This document shows positions 23,659 through 33,268 of a stretch of 64,000 nucleotides of DNA, piece by piece. Below the pieces are notes generated by a model. It did not search any database. It was not told the origin of the DNA and saw nothing but the letters and a program-made list of their open reading frames with translations. The stretch is from Cinnamomum chago (Eukaryota > Streptophyta > Magnoliopsida > Laurales > Lauraceae), in assembly GCA_038049695.1 (NCBI GenBank), contig CP142461.1, positions 35,533,001 through 35,597,000 on the forward strand. The letters are read 5' to 3'. Position numbers and translations under genes: made by a program. How positions within the stretch are numbered: the first letter of the stretch is position 1; each line of letters opens with the position of its first letter.

Positions 23659-25008
23659 TTAATATATTTTCAATTTGGACTTATCACCATGATATGTAGA
23701 TTTCACTAATTTTAGCTTAGATTGATGATTAGTCTTTTGAAGTTGGTGAGTTTGTTTCTTAGGGGATTTGTTCATTTTTCTTTTCTTCTTATATTCTCCC
23801 TTTATTTGACTTTTGAATTTTAAATTTGACTTTGTTACTTTATTCAAAAGTTCTCTCATGGGTTGATATAAGGGAGATAGGTTGAGAAGCTTTTTGTTTA
23901 TAGATTCTTTTAAACTTGGTTTAACTTGTTTAAACTTTTTAGAATCTATTTTAGGAGACTCCATTTTAATTGATTTAACTTGTTTAATCTTTTTGGAGTC
24001 TTCTTTGATTTTTAGTGTCTTACCCTTCATAGATTTAGATTCTACATTTTTGAGTTCAAAGATGGGTTTGGACACAAGGCTTCTTCTTCTTAGTTTGCAC
24101 TCAAACCTAAAATGCCCTTCAATGCCACAATAATTACATTTTGTTTTGGGCAAAGGAGAAAGAATGCTAGAGAATGAGGACTCACCATTCACAAAAGTGT
24201 TGGTGAATTTAGGGTCATGTGAAGTATACTTATCAAAACCAAGACCCGTCCTATCTCCATGAGGTTTACCCAATTTAAATAACTTTTCAAGTCTCTCTTC
24301 ACTTTGGGTAAACTTGCACTCATACTTTTGTTTGTAACCTTCAAGTTGAGTGACTTTGGTTATAAGGATTGAATTTTCATTTTTGACTTTTAAAAGTTCA
24401 TTTTCAATTTCCTTATAGTTATTTAGTTCTTCATTGGCAAGTTTTAATTTGAGTTTAAGTTCATTAACAACATTAGATCCAAGTTCTAAGTTTTTTACCA
24501 TACTTTGAGCATTAGAAAAATTTTCCTTGGAAATTGTCAACTTGGATTCTAAATTGATAAAGTCTTTGTCTTGCCTTTGTATTTGATCTCTTAGATTTAA
24601 ACTTTCCTTTTTAAGATCATCATAACTTATCTTGATTTCATTTAGTTCATCTTTGATATTTGATAAGTTATTTAAAGAGATCATAAACTTAGAGTTTAAA
24701 CATTTTATGACTTCTTCTTTTTCTCTAAGTTCATCTTTTGAAGAAACTAATTCTTTGTTTAGATTTTTAGATTCTTCTCTTAACTTTTTGTTTTTCTTCT
24801 CAAGCTTTAAGGATAATTCATATAATTCCTCAAAGGCTTGTTGAAGATCTTCTTCATTTTCATCATAATCTTTTTCTTTTTTGTCACATTGAGATTCATT
24901 AGTTTGAAGGTTTGAATCTCCAATAGATGGAAGAAATAGAGGTCTAGAAGAATCTACACAAAAGTCTAAACAATCTACCTTAGTGGAATCCATTACAATA
25001 GTATTCAT
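23659..25008 (-). CDS. Gag C-terminal protein of Copia-derived element (coiled coil plus zinc knuckle)
   Basis: This 449-residue frame begins 88 nt downstream of the primer site. Residues about 50-225 are Glu/Lys/Leu-rich and predicted coiled coil (DLQQAFEELYELSLKLEKKN). FKLGKPHGDRTGLGF follows, then a CX2CX4HX4C zinc knuckle (CNYCGIEGHFRFEC) and a Lys-rich basic tail. These blocks match the C-terminal part of Gag in SIRE/Maximus-like Copia elements. The N-terminal capsid-like domain and the pol polyprotein are absent. The frame ends with TAA where the sister copy at 60716 has CAA and continues to a WIPK motif, so about 35 residues are lost. Protein production is plausible but unproven. Confidence 0.8.
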   Translation of the reverse strand: MNTIVMDSTKVDCLDFCVDSSRPLFLPSIGDSNLQTNESQCDKKEKDYDENEEDLQQAFEELYELSLKLEKKNKKLREESKNLNKELVSSKDELREKEEVIKCLNSKFMISLNNLSNIKDELNEIKISYDDLKKESLNLRDQIQRQDKDFINLESKLTISKENFSNAQSMVKNLELGSNVVNELKLKLKLANEELNNYKEIENELLKVKNENSILITKVTQLEGYKQKYECKFTQSEERLEKLFKLGKPHGDRTGLGFDKYTSHDPKFTNTFVNGESSFSSILSPLPKTKCNYCGIEGHFRFECKLRRRSLVSKPIFELKNVESKSMKGKTLKIKEDSKKIKQVKSIKMESPKIDSKKFKQVKPSLKESINKKLLNLSPLYQPMRELLNKVTKSNLKFKSQIKGEYKKKRKMNKSPKKQTHQLQKTNHQSKLKLVKSTYHGDKSKLKIY

Positions 25009-25095
25009 TCAAACACAAATCTAGGGTTATGACTCAAAGTTTTTACACCTAATCAAGAGTTTCAAAAACACTTGATCCTAAAAGATAGAGCACGA

Positions 25096-25108
25096 GGCTC
25101 TGATACCA
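25096..25108 (-). other. Primer binding site (initiator tRNA-Met)
   Basis: The minus strand reads TGGTATCAGAGCC two bases after the 5' LTR end, complementary to the 3' end of plant initiator tRNA-Met, as is usual for Copia elements. Confidence 0.92.
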
Positions 25109-25110
25109 AT

Positions 25111-26755
25111 TGAAAGTCCTGGGATCCTAACCCTAGAGGGGGGGGGGGGGGGGGTGGGTGGGGTGAATAGGGTGTGCTATAAATATGACCAATTTAAACC
25201 AATTTTAATTTCTTAACATAAACTAGTCACATGTGATGATTAATCAAACAAGATGCGGAAGCTAATATAAATAATCACCACAAGCATACACCACAACACA
25301 AAGGTTTATAGTGGTTCGGCCTCAATGCCTACGTCCACTACTGGCTTGTGATCCAACCACCCCACTGGATTTCCACTAATTATGCTTTTTACTAGGCTAA
25401 GCAATAACCTTTACAATGTTGTTTTTACTAGGCTCAACAATAACCTTTACAAGATGCTTTTCAAGGTTAAGCAATAACCTTTACAAATGAAAATTTCTCT
25501 AAGAAGGTGTCTCTTCAAGAACACTCTAAGAGATACAATTTAAGCACAAATAAAATGCCTCTTAATAGACTGATATGAAAGTGTAATTCAAATTACAAAC
25601 ATACACTAAGATAAGCCAAAGTGTGTGCACAAGTGTATGTAAGTTTACTTCAATCAATTTCTACAATGAAGCTCTTAAATGAATGCTTGATGCATTTTAA
25701 AATCAAGGCTTAGAAAAAGATGATTGAAGATAAATGCTAATCACATGAAAGATTCAAACAACTTAAAGAAATGAACTAAAACAAGTTGTATGAATATTAA
25801 AGTCTAAGAACACATGTGAATTAGACAAGAGAGTTTGCAAACCAATCTAATTTACCAAAGATGATATTGAGTTTGCTAAACAACTCTTAAGAAGCTAGAA
25901 ATCATGCATTTATGAAAATACAAAGATTTAAACATGCATAGATTTCAATTTGAATGGAAATCAAAATGACTAGTAAGATGTACCTTTTAAAAACTCAAGC
26001 ATTTGATTTCCAAAAAGCCTTCTAGCCTTATCACCTCATTCCCCTTTCTTAGGCTCCAAAATGGTCTCAAAAGTTCATCCAACAAGCCTCTCAAAAGTAG
26101 GGAATGGAATGGACTTTAAAGAAAAAAACAGTCCAACGGCTAGTTCCCCCGGTCGACCTGGACCCTTACCCGGTCGACCTGGTACACACAACAGTCAGAA
26201 AAATAACCGTTGGTGCTCAAAACCCTGTCGACCTGCAGTGTGCCCGGTCGACCGGGTCCCTTGGCCCGGTCGACCGGCCACACAGGCAGGTCGACCTGGT
26301 GATGCCCAGAATTTCTGAATTAAAGTGAAACTTGTAACTTTTGAGGGCATCTTCCAGGGGACTTTGAGACACTTAATTCAAGCAAGAATTCATGATTGAA
26401 AAAGGATGAAAACTTAATTTCTAAAGTCATGAAAACTCCAAATCAAAATAATGATTTTAAAGAAAGAACCTTTGGAAAACTTGAATGATTTTTGAAATAA
26501 AAAACTCCATGATCTTAAGAGACAAAACTGAAATGAAAACCAATGGCTTGTTTGATTTCTAAAAACTCTTTTCAAATTAATTGCATCCAAGTTTAAAAAC
26601 CAAAACATGCATAAAACAAGATTTCTACAAGTCTAAAAACCAATGCATGTATAAAACAAGATTTCAAGATTTTCTAAAACAATGCATGTGTGAAAATTCA
26701 AATGATGCTAGAGTGAAATTGCATCCATCAAATTGCAAATACAAAATCCCTAACA
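25111..26755 (-). repeat. 5' LTR of the Copia-derived element (1645 bp)
   Basis: It is bounded by TGTTAGGGATTTTG (minus strand) and GGACTTTCA. It carries, in plus-strand order, a G homopolymer of about 17 at 25138-25154, the conserved gtggttcggcctcaatgcc block (25313-25331), three units of a minisatellite (agcaataacctttaca, 25386-25500) and the palindrome array at 26148-26305. Confidence 0.88.
26148..26305. repeat. TCGA-palindrome array (GGTCGACC type, 6 copies)
   Basis: There are two clusters: two copies 21 bp apart, then four copies at successive spacings of 20, 22 and 21 bp. Between the clusters lies an aacagtca...ataaccgtt inverted word corresponding to aacggtca/tgaccgtt in sister LTRs. 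Confidence 0.85.
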
Positions 26756-26760
26756 CTATC

Positions 26761-28425
26761 ATGCTCACATGGAGCATAATTGGGTAATCAAAAAGTGGTT
26801 TCCTTAGAAGTAGTAGTAGTTCTTAAGAGTCATTGATGCTTTTTAGAGATGATTTTAATTTTTAATTACTTTGATCTTAGTGGTGCTTACTGCCAATGGC
26901 TTTGGTTTTTCTATTTTTTAGTTTGCTTTATAACACTATGGTCTATGTAATTCTCCAGTAGGTTGCTAGCTTGATGCAGGAGTAACTTGGTGTCCAGTGT
27001 AATTCTACTATGGTGCTTTCTTGGATTATGTACTCAAGGGAGTTATAAAGGAAACATCACTGAAAAGAATGATATAAGATAATACTTCTCAAAATTCATG
27101 TGACATCATTTTCTGTATTCACATCCTGGTTGAGGGATTGGTTACCAAGTTGACTGATGAGATTGAAATTTCGGGCTCAATCATGTAAAATCAGATGTCG
27201 CAACCACTTACCAGTGGTTCTGAATGAGGAAACCTCAAGCGTGTTATAGCTGATCTAGTATGATGTACATAGATTTTGGCCGATTCTTATAGTAGAATGA
27301 GGAAACCTCAAGTGTGTTATAATAGAACTAGTACGATGCATATGAAGTGCAAGACAGTTGGGAGAAAGGGAGCACTTACACAATTACTAAGAAATCAAAA
27401 TAGTAACATTTCGACATGGAAAACACCCCCCCACCCCCAAAACCCAAAAAAGGACTAACTAATCATAAAATATGTCATAATGGTGTGAAAGTATAAAATC
27501 TACAATAAGACTGATACTTTGTCACCTTTTAGTCCACCTTTCTTCAGGTTCAAGTGGGGCATATGACTTCCACATGAATACCATAACTGGCTGTTTTGGT
27601 AATTTTTGGTGCAAACAGTTCATCCACACACCCACCAACTCCGGCCATGCAAACAATTCATTATTGATTACCATCCTCCATCTCGCTAATATTAATAATT
27701 TGGGATTGATAGAAAATAGAGAGTTGTAGATTGAATTCTTAGAAACCTCTGACTATTATGATTTATAGTTTATTTTATTTTCAATACTCATTTGAAGAGA
27801 GAAATCAAATGCGTGGGTAAGGAGAGCTCCGCATTGTCTTTGTTATGGCAGCGGTAATGGTGGTGTTGACCACATTGTTTTGCAACCATCTACAAAGAGA
27901 ATTCACCACAATGCCAAGCTTGAAGAACATGCTGGTTGTTAAATATCAGAGGACCTTTCTGATAGTGGTCTCATTGTAACACTTCTGATACTAGTGTTTA
28001 TGATAGACCAATTCTTGATAGAAAAAAAAAACTTTGTATATGTAGTGGGACATATAGGAAGGTTGGGAGTTTCCAATTGTTTGATGGCGGCAGGTTGTGA
28101 ATTTTACGGGGAACTCTCTTCTTTGGGATAAGGTCTTGGTTCCATATGCATTGTCAAGTCAGGTATTTTGGGAGTGGTGTTGGTGGGGGGGGGGGGGGGT
28201 AGTTTTCCTGTCCTTAATGAGCATTGTATAATGCTATGGGCTAGGTGTAAATATGGGTGGTCATATAGGAGGAACCAGGCCTCATTACCAAGTAGGTAAT
28301 CATTCTTCTTGGTCTTGGGGTTCCTTCCTTCTATACGTTTGAAATAGTCATATAAATGGATTGAGTAAGGATTACTGGTTTTAAATTGATGACATACTAT
28401 ACCAGGCTGCTACCTTGGCTGATAA
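26761..28425. other. Intron-like/intergenic; no exon recognised
   Basis: T-rich sequence that was contiguous with 20375 before the retroelement inserted. A 75 bp tandem duplication lies at 27220-27343 (gaatgaggaaacctcaag twice). A G run of 13 lies near 28183. Nothing here could be tied to the KDM3 or B3 exons. Confidence 0.35.
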
Positions 28426-28429
28426 GGAT

Positions 28430-28660
28430 CATAAAAGTCCTTGAATAGGAGTTTGGGTAGTAAGTGGTTGGAGCCCTTGGAACGGGGAGTAGAGTTAAAA
28501 GAAAGATAGGTTGGATAGAGTTGTTTAGGAGGGTGGAGGACCCAAGCCCTCTGGTGAGGGAGTCTACATCAGGTGAGGTAGGGGAAGGTGCCTGCCTAGG
28601 TTTGAACTCAAGACAGGCAGGTAGATAAGTCACATCTCGTACCACTAGGATAAGAGGCAG
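28430..28660 (-). mobile_element. tRNA-derived SINE
   Basis: On the minus strand from about 28658 the sequence runs gcctcttatcctagtggta, which fits a Pol III A box, and gagttcaaacc at 28599-28609, which fits a B box, about 32 bp apart. About 170 bp of non-tRNA body follow. The 3' end and TSD could not be placed with confidence. Confidence 0.6.
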
Positions 28661-29079
28661 TTCTTGACTCTTGTTTCATTGAATGTACAATTTATCTTCT
28701 TCCTTAATTTTATCATTATCTAGGGTGATTACGTATAGGTACACACACAAATGTCTCTTTTTTGTAGTTGATTTGTCGGATATCCTAACATGTTCATCAT
28801 TCTCATAATTGAATTCCGATAAAAGGATCATCTAAAGAACATCAAGCCAAAAAGGTATGCCTAGCCTGTTCCATTGTCAATTGCTTAACTTGTTTTGTAA
28901 GATATGGGTTTAAGTTTACAGAGTACACTATTAGAACATATTATGCATCATAGACTTGAAATTGTGGAACCATGTAGATCCTTGTGATGAGTTTCTGTGT
29001 GCATATATTTCTTCTTTTGTATAAAATCCTTTATTGTTTTTTATTACAGTCTTTTAGTAATAACATTTTGCTGATGCAG

Positions 29080-29379
29080 AGCATACCAAGTTACTTTGTG
29101 AGGAAATATCTTCCTAAAGGAAAAGCATCAATTACCCTAATTGATCCGAAGGGAAGACCATGGGAGGTGATTCTTCTCTGTACAAGTCGTGGTTCCTTTT
29201 CAGGAGGGTGGATTGCATTTTCACTCGGTAACAATCTTAAAGAAGGAGATGTCTGCATGTTTGAGCTTGTGGGTGAATGCCAAATGCAAGTGCATATTTT
29301 CATATCAGAAATGCCACCTCCGACACCGGTCAAATCATATGAAAAAACTAAGTCCCTGAAGAGAGCTTCTCATTTCTGA
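29080..29379 (+). CDS. B3-domain protein, terminal exon
   Basis: After a ctgatgcag acceptor, 99 codons to TGA encode one nearly full B3 DNA-binding domain: SIPSYFVRKYLPKGKASITL, then DPKGRPWEV, SGGWIAFSLGNNLKEGDVCMFEL and VHIFISEM, with a Ser/Lys tail. This resembles REM/Os01g0723500-like plant B3 transcription factors. No stop or frameshift interrupts it. A possible preceding exon ends at 28886 (the frame ...GSSKEHQAKK before gtatgc), but its start is unclear. Either a real gene extends upstream in an unrecognised form, or this exon belongs to the same set of captured fragments as SRT1 and KDM3 at 19.3 kb. Confidence 0.75.
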   Translation, partial: SIPSYFVRKYLPKGKASITLIDPKGRPWEVILLCTSRGSFSGGWIAFSLGNNLKEGDVCMFELVGECQMQVHIFISEMPPPTPVKSYEKTKSLKRASHF

Positions 29380-29426
29380 CTCTTTTCATTAGCTACAGCT
29401 CTAGGCTTTGGATAGGTTTGAGTTTT

Positions 29427-29628
29427 GTGTTGAAAATGGGATGATGTTGTTTTCGGTACCTATTTTTGTTTCCTATTCATGGAGTTTTTGTTTCGTTTTT
29501 ATGGAGTGATAGTTCTATTTAATGCATGGGATGTGTTGTGTTGAAAATGGGATGTTGTTGTTTTGGGTACCTATTTTTCTTACCTTTTCATGGAGTGATA
29601 GTTCTATTCTCATGCATGGGATGTGCAC
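29427..29628 (+). repeat. About 100 bp tandem duplication in the likely B3 3' UTR
   Basis: Two units each run gttgaaaatgggatg, gttgttttcgggtacctattttt, atggagtgatagttctatt, catgggatgtg. They sit 50-250 bp past the B3 stop codon. Confidence 0.75.
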
Positions 29629-29817
29629 CTTTTGTCTGTATTTCTGTACAGGAAGTTGTATATGTGTTTAAATTATGTTCGAATTAGTTGGGCCTCAAAA
29701 GTTAAACTTGAAGACCAGGCTGTTTGTGGTGAAGGTATGGATGTGAATTAGGGGAAATAAATGAACTTCATTTATTAATGATTTTCAATTTGAGAAGGTT
29801 TAGAGTATATCTTTTTT

Positions 29818-30300
29818 TACATGAATATACTGGCATATCAATCTGAGCAGCATCCGTGAGTCTTTTCATTGTTTAAAGATCACATTTTAAAATCGAGACC
29901 ATCAGCTTGTTGGATAACAAATTTGAGACTAAAAACCCTAAAGGACGGTAACGATCTCATTATTGGAATACTCACAATTTGGTATTCTTGGTAACCTCTA
30001 TGAGCATTTTTCATTGTTTATGTACCTCAATATATAGTCAGGGCCAATCTCGTTGGTAAATAGTGAAAAAAGGTTGAAGAAACTCTAAAGGATCGTAACA
30101 ATATCGTTATAAAAAAATTTAGAAATCACTAGTCTGGGTGAAATCCATTAGCATTTTTCATTGTTTATGTGTTTCAATTTATAGTTGGGTCAGTCTCGTT
30201 GCTGGACAATAAATTAAGATAAAAAGTCTAAAGGATCGTTACGATATCGTTATCAAAAAATTTAGAAATCACTAATCTGGGTGATATCCGTGAACCTTGG
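29818..30300 (+). repeat. Direct repeat copy 1 with about 150 bp tandem units
   Basis: This begins acatgaatatactggcatatc and contains two to three tandem units with cattgtttatg, caatatatagtcagggcca, aaaggatcgtaacgatatcgtta and tttagaaatcactaatctgggtga. Copy 2 lies at 31978-32520 in the same orientation with three to four units. Confidence 0.8.
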
Positions 30301-30893
30301 TTGGGAGTACTCAAACCAAGCCATTTTCTAGAGGTGCCCATAGTTCGAACTCTCATCATGAATCATCATTTTCCTCTTTTTATGGATGAGATATAACTTC
30401 AACTTGTCCACATCGTTGTTTAGATTTGAAATGTTGAAAATGCTTACCATGGGGGTGAACATATTTTGATTTATATTTTGGATGTATCCTCAATAACTAG
30501 AGAAGAACTTATGGGTTATTCTGCTTTAATATACATGAGCTGCTTTACAGTAGATTCTCTTTCAAGGCCTTAACGTTTCTGATTAGTAGAAAATGTAAGT
30601 AAAGCAAACATATTTTCAAGCATATAAGTCATTTCTCCAACCTGCAAGCAAGTAGAAAATGTGAGTAATACAGGACATATAAATAAGAGAAAAGAAATAA
30701 CTATTTGACGTAAAATGTATGAAAAGATTAATGACATACTGACTTCTGTAGGGTTAAAAGCTTGCTTAAGATGCCATCCCCAACGTTAAGAGAACTTCCA
30801 GTAATGCATGTGGATACTTAAGTGATGCTCGTATGTGTAAATCATAAATTAAATTGGCTATGCCTATGAGTGCTAACTAATTAACTTAAAAAG

Positions 30894-31055
30894 TCAAATG
30901 GTTCGCTCATATATTTCAGCAAATGAAGCATACAGACAACCCAAAGCATACAATTTACTTAAGTCCTCAGCAGAAGAATCACCATCTTCACAGATGCTTG
31001 AAAATTGTGAAGCATGCTCTACTTCAGATCTGAACTCTTCCATGGTTACTCTCCC
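30894..31055 (-). other. Possible terminal exon, unrecognised protein
   Basis: On the minus strand a good acceptor (ctgtttttccag) opens a 53-codon frame ending in TGA. It reads GRVTMEEFRSEVEHASQF and later SSAEDLSKLYALGCLYASF. Composition is more coding-like than the surroundings. The family was not recognised. It could be another captured fragment inside the inverted-repeat element. Confidence 0.3.
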
Positions 31056-31304
31056 CTGGAAAAACAGAAATATCTCTAGACCTTATCAATGCTTTCATTT
31101 TCGACCCTGATTTAAGGACTTCTAGCTTGCAGTCTAAAATTGGACATTGTTTATAGTTTAAGCCACGATGGCATCCAATATCATAGGGCCCTACAGATTG
31201 ACTCTACATCAAGGAGCAACATCCCATCTTCCGTGGATGACTCAGTGGCAAAACTGCCTTTCTATTTTGCCCAAAACTTTCTGGGCCAAATTCCAGACAG
31301 CCAA

Positions 31305-31835
31305 AGGGGGAGGGTTCGAACCTTCGAAGAGTGGAATCTTTGGGCCAAATTCCAGAGAGCCCAAAGGTTCGAACCCTCATGAGGAGGGTTCAAACCTTAC
31401 AGACCTGCACTTCCTAAGCCAGTTTCCAGAATACCCAAAGGTTCGAGCACTCAAGAGAAGGGTTCGAATCTTGTAGGCCTGCACTTCTTGAGCCAATTTC
31501 CAGAATACCCAAAGGTTCGAACCCTTAAAAGGAGGGTTTGAACCTTCCTGAGCCAGTTTCCAGAATACTCAAGGGTTCGAACCCTCAAGAGGAGGGTTCG
31601 AACCTTGTAGACCTGCACTTCTTGAGCCAGTTTCTAGAATACCCAAAGGTTCATACCCTCAAGAGGAGAGTTCGAACCTTCGAGGAGTGGACTTGCTGGG
31701 CCAAATTCTAGACAGCCCAAAGGTTCTAACCCTAAAGAGGATAGTTCGAACCTTCGGGTTATGCACTTGTTGAGCCAACTTCCAGCGAGTCCAAAGGTTC
31801 GTACTCTCCCCAGCTGAGTTCGAACGTCTTCAGTC
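31305..31835. repeat. TCGA-palindrome array (GTTCGAAC type), about 73 bp period
   Basis: About eight tandem units share cagtttccagaatacccaaagg, then GTTCGAAC-ccctcaagaggagg-GTTCGAAC (with variants). In every unit the two palindrome positions are 21 bp apart centre to centre. The last units are more diverged. The host element is unassigned. Confidence 0.85.
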
Positions 31836-31977
31836 ATGACGTTCAAAAAACTCAAAACATAGACGCTCGATAAAACACCCCTCTTCCATAGGACGTACGT
31901 TCAAACTTTGCCATAAAGCCCTAGTTCATCTAGTCAAGTTATAAGATGGAAGGCCACCACTGTTGTCGTTTTCTTGC

Positions 31978-32520
31978 TTTACATGAATATACTGACATAT
32001 GAATCTGAGCAGCATCCATAATCTTTCCCATTGTTTAAAAGATCACATTTTAAAATCGAGGCCATCAACTTACTGGCCGAATAACAAATTTGAGACTGAA
32101 AACTCTAAATGACGGTAACAATTTCGTTGTTGGAATATTTGTAATTTAGTATTCTTAATAACCTCCTTGAGTCTTTTTCATTGTTTATGTATCTCAATAT
32201 ATAGTCAGGGCCAATCTCGTTGCCAGACAACAAACTCTAAAGGATCATAACGATATCGTTATAAAAAAAAATTTAGAAATCACTAATTTGGGTGAAATTC
32301 GTGAGCCTTTTTCATTGTTTATGTATCTCAATATATAGTCAGGGCCAATCTCATTGAAAACTCTAAAGGATTTTAACGATATCATTTTTAAAAAAAATTT
32401 AGAAATCACTAATCTGGGTGAAATTCATGAGCGTTTTTCATTGTTTATGCATCTCAATTTATAGTCAGGGCAAGTCTCGTTGTGGACAACAAAAATGAAA
32501 GAAAAAGCTCTAAAATCGTA
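31978..32520 (+). repeat. Direct repeat copy 2 with about 150 bp tandem units
   Basis: It opens acatgaatatactgacatatg and repeats the tandem unit (cattgtttatg, atatatagtcagggcca, aacgatatcgtta, tttagaaatcactaat) with one more unit than copy 1, which lies outside the inverted-repeat element. Confidence 0.8.
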
Positions 32521-32892
32521 ATTGTTGATTGTGTTGGTTGGATGTCATATTGTTGATCTAATTTGGGACCCTTAAACAACACATTGGGGTTTTCAAACCT
32601 TCAATCACTAATCAAAAGCGTTAAGTCCTTGAAAGTGAATCTGTTGTAAAGGGAGCTCTTGTACATTAAAGCAGAATAACCCATACCATATGCAAAATAA
32701 GTTATTCTCTAGTTATTGAGGATACATCAAAATATACAAATTGTGTTCTCCTCTAGTTATTTAGGATACATCCAAAATATAAATCAAAATATGTTCCCCC
32801 CTGGTAAGTATTTTTAACATTTCAAATCTAAACAACGATGTGGACAAGTTGAAGTTATATCTCATCAAAAAAAGAGGAAAATGACGATTCAT

Positions 32893-33268
32893 CCTCTTGG
32901 AGGTGGATCTCTACATGTCTGTCTATTATGACCACTCTTCTTGTAATGAGAGCATTTTACTTGTTACCTAATTCCGTCCTCTGTTCACATCCTATTTTTT
33001 TTTGGTCATCCATGCTATCTGTGAGCTATCGGGGGCAAGACACGCTTGACACTTCTAAGACCCCACTGTTTTCTATCGCACGTGGCACTGATAACATCAT
33101 AACATCAATATAAGTTGCCCGATAACAATCAATGGAGAACCAATGCTCACAAAAGTCGTACGGATCATTGTTTATGCATTCGATTATATTAACATTGTAA
33201 TTTGGCTCTTGAACATGAAAAATGGAACACATCTTACATGTTGTCTTAGTAAATGTGTAAGTGCTGCC
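32893..33268. other. Intergenic; nothing recognised
   Basis: No coding motif, repeat family or terminal structure was recognised between the inverted-repeat arm and the LTR fragment. Confidence 0.3.

Larger units (their letters stand above)
20376..26760 (-). mobile_element. Copia-derived, pol-less LTR retroelement with TSD CTATC
   Basis: Direct CTATC repeats at 20376-20380 and 26756-26760 bracket the element (20381-26755, 6375 bp). Minus-strand order: 5' LTR 25111-26755, primer site 25096-25108, gag-tail ORF 25008-23659, about 2.47 kb non-coding, polypurine tract 21171-21185, 3' LTR 20381-21170. No protease, integrase or RT homology is visible anywhere, so it must depend on enzymes from another element. 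A homologous copy on the plus strand starts at 57299. Confidence 0.9.
30358..32892. mobile_element. Large inverted-repeat (foldback-like) element
   Basis: The left arm, 30358-30588 (aatcatcattttcctc ... aacgtttctgattagt), is the reverse complement, with mismatches and indels, of 32606-32892 (actaatcaaaagcgtt ... gaggaaaatgacgatt). The roughly 2 kb between the arms holds a possible exon, the GTTCGAAC array and copy 2 of the direct repeat. Nothing encodes a transposase. Exact ends and TSD are not resolved. Confidence 0.6.

Noticed and set aside
26061..26328. Pro/Gly/Arg-rich frames
   Set aside because: Translations of the GGTCGACC array in an LTR.
28397..28645. 82-codon minus-strand protein
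   Set aside because: Overlaps the Pol III boxes of a SINE; no protein family.
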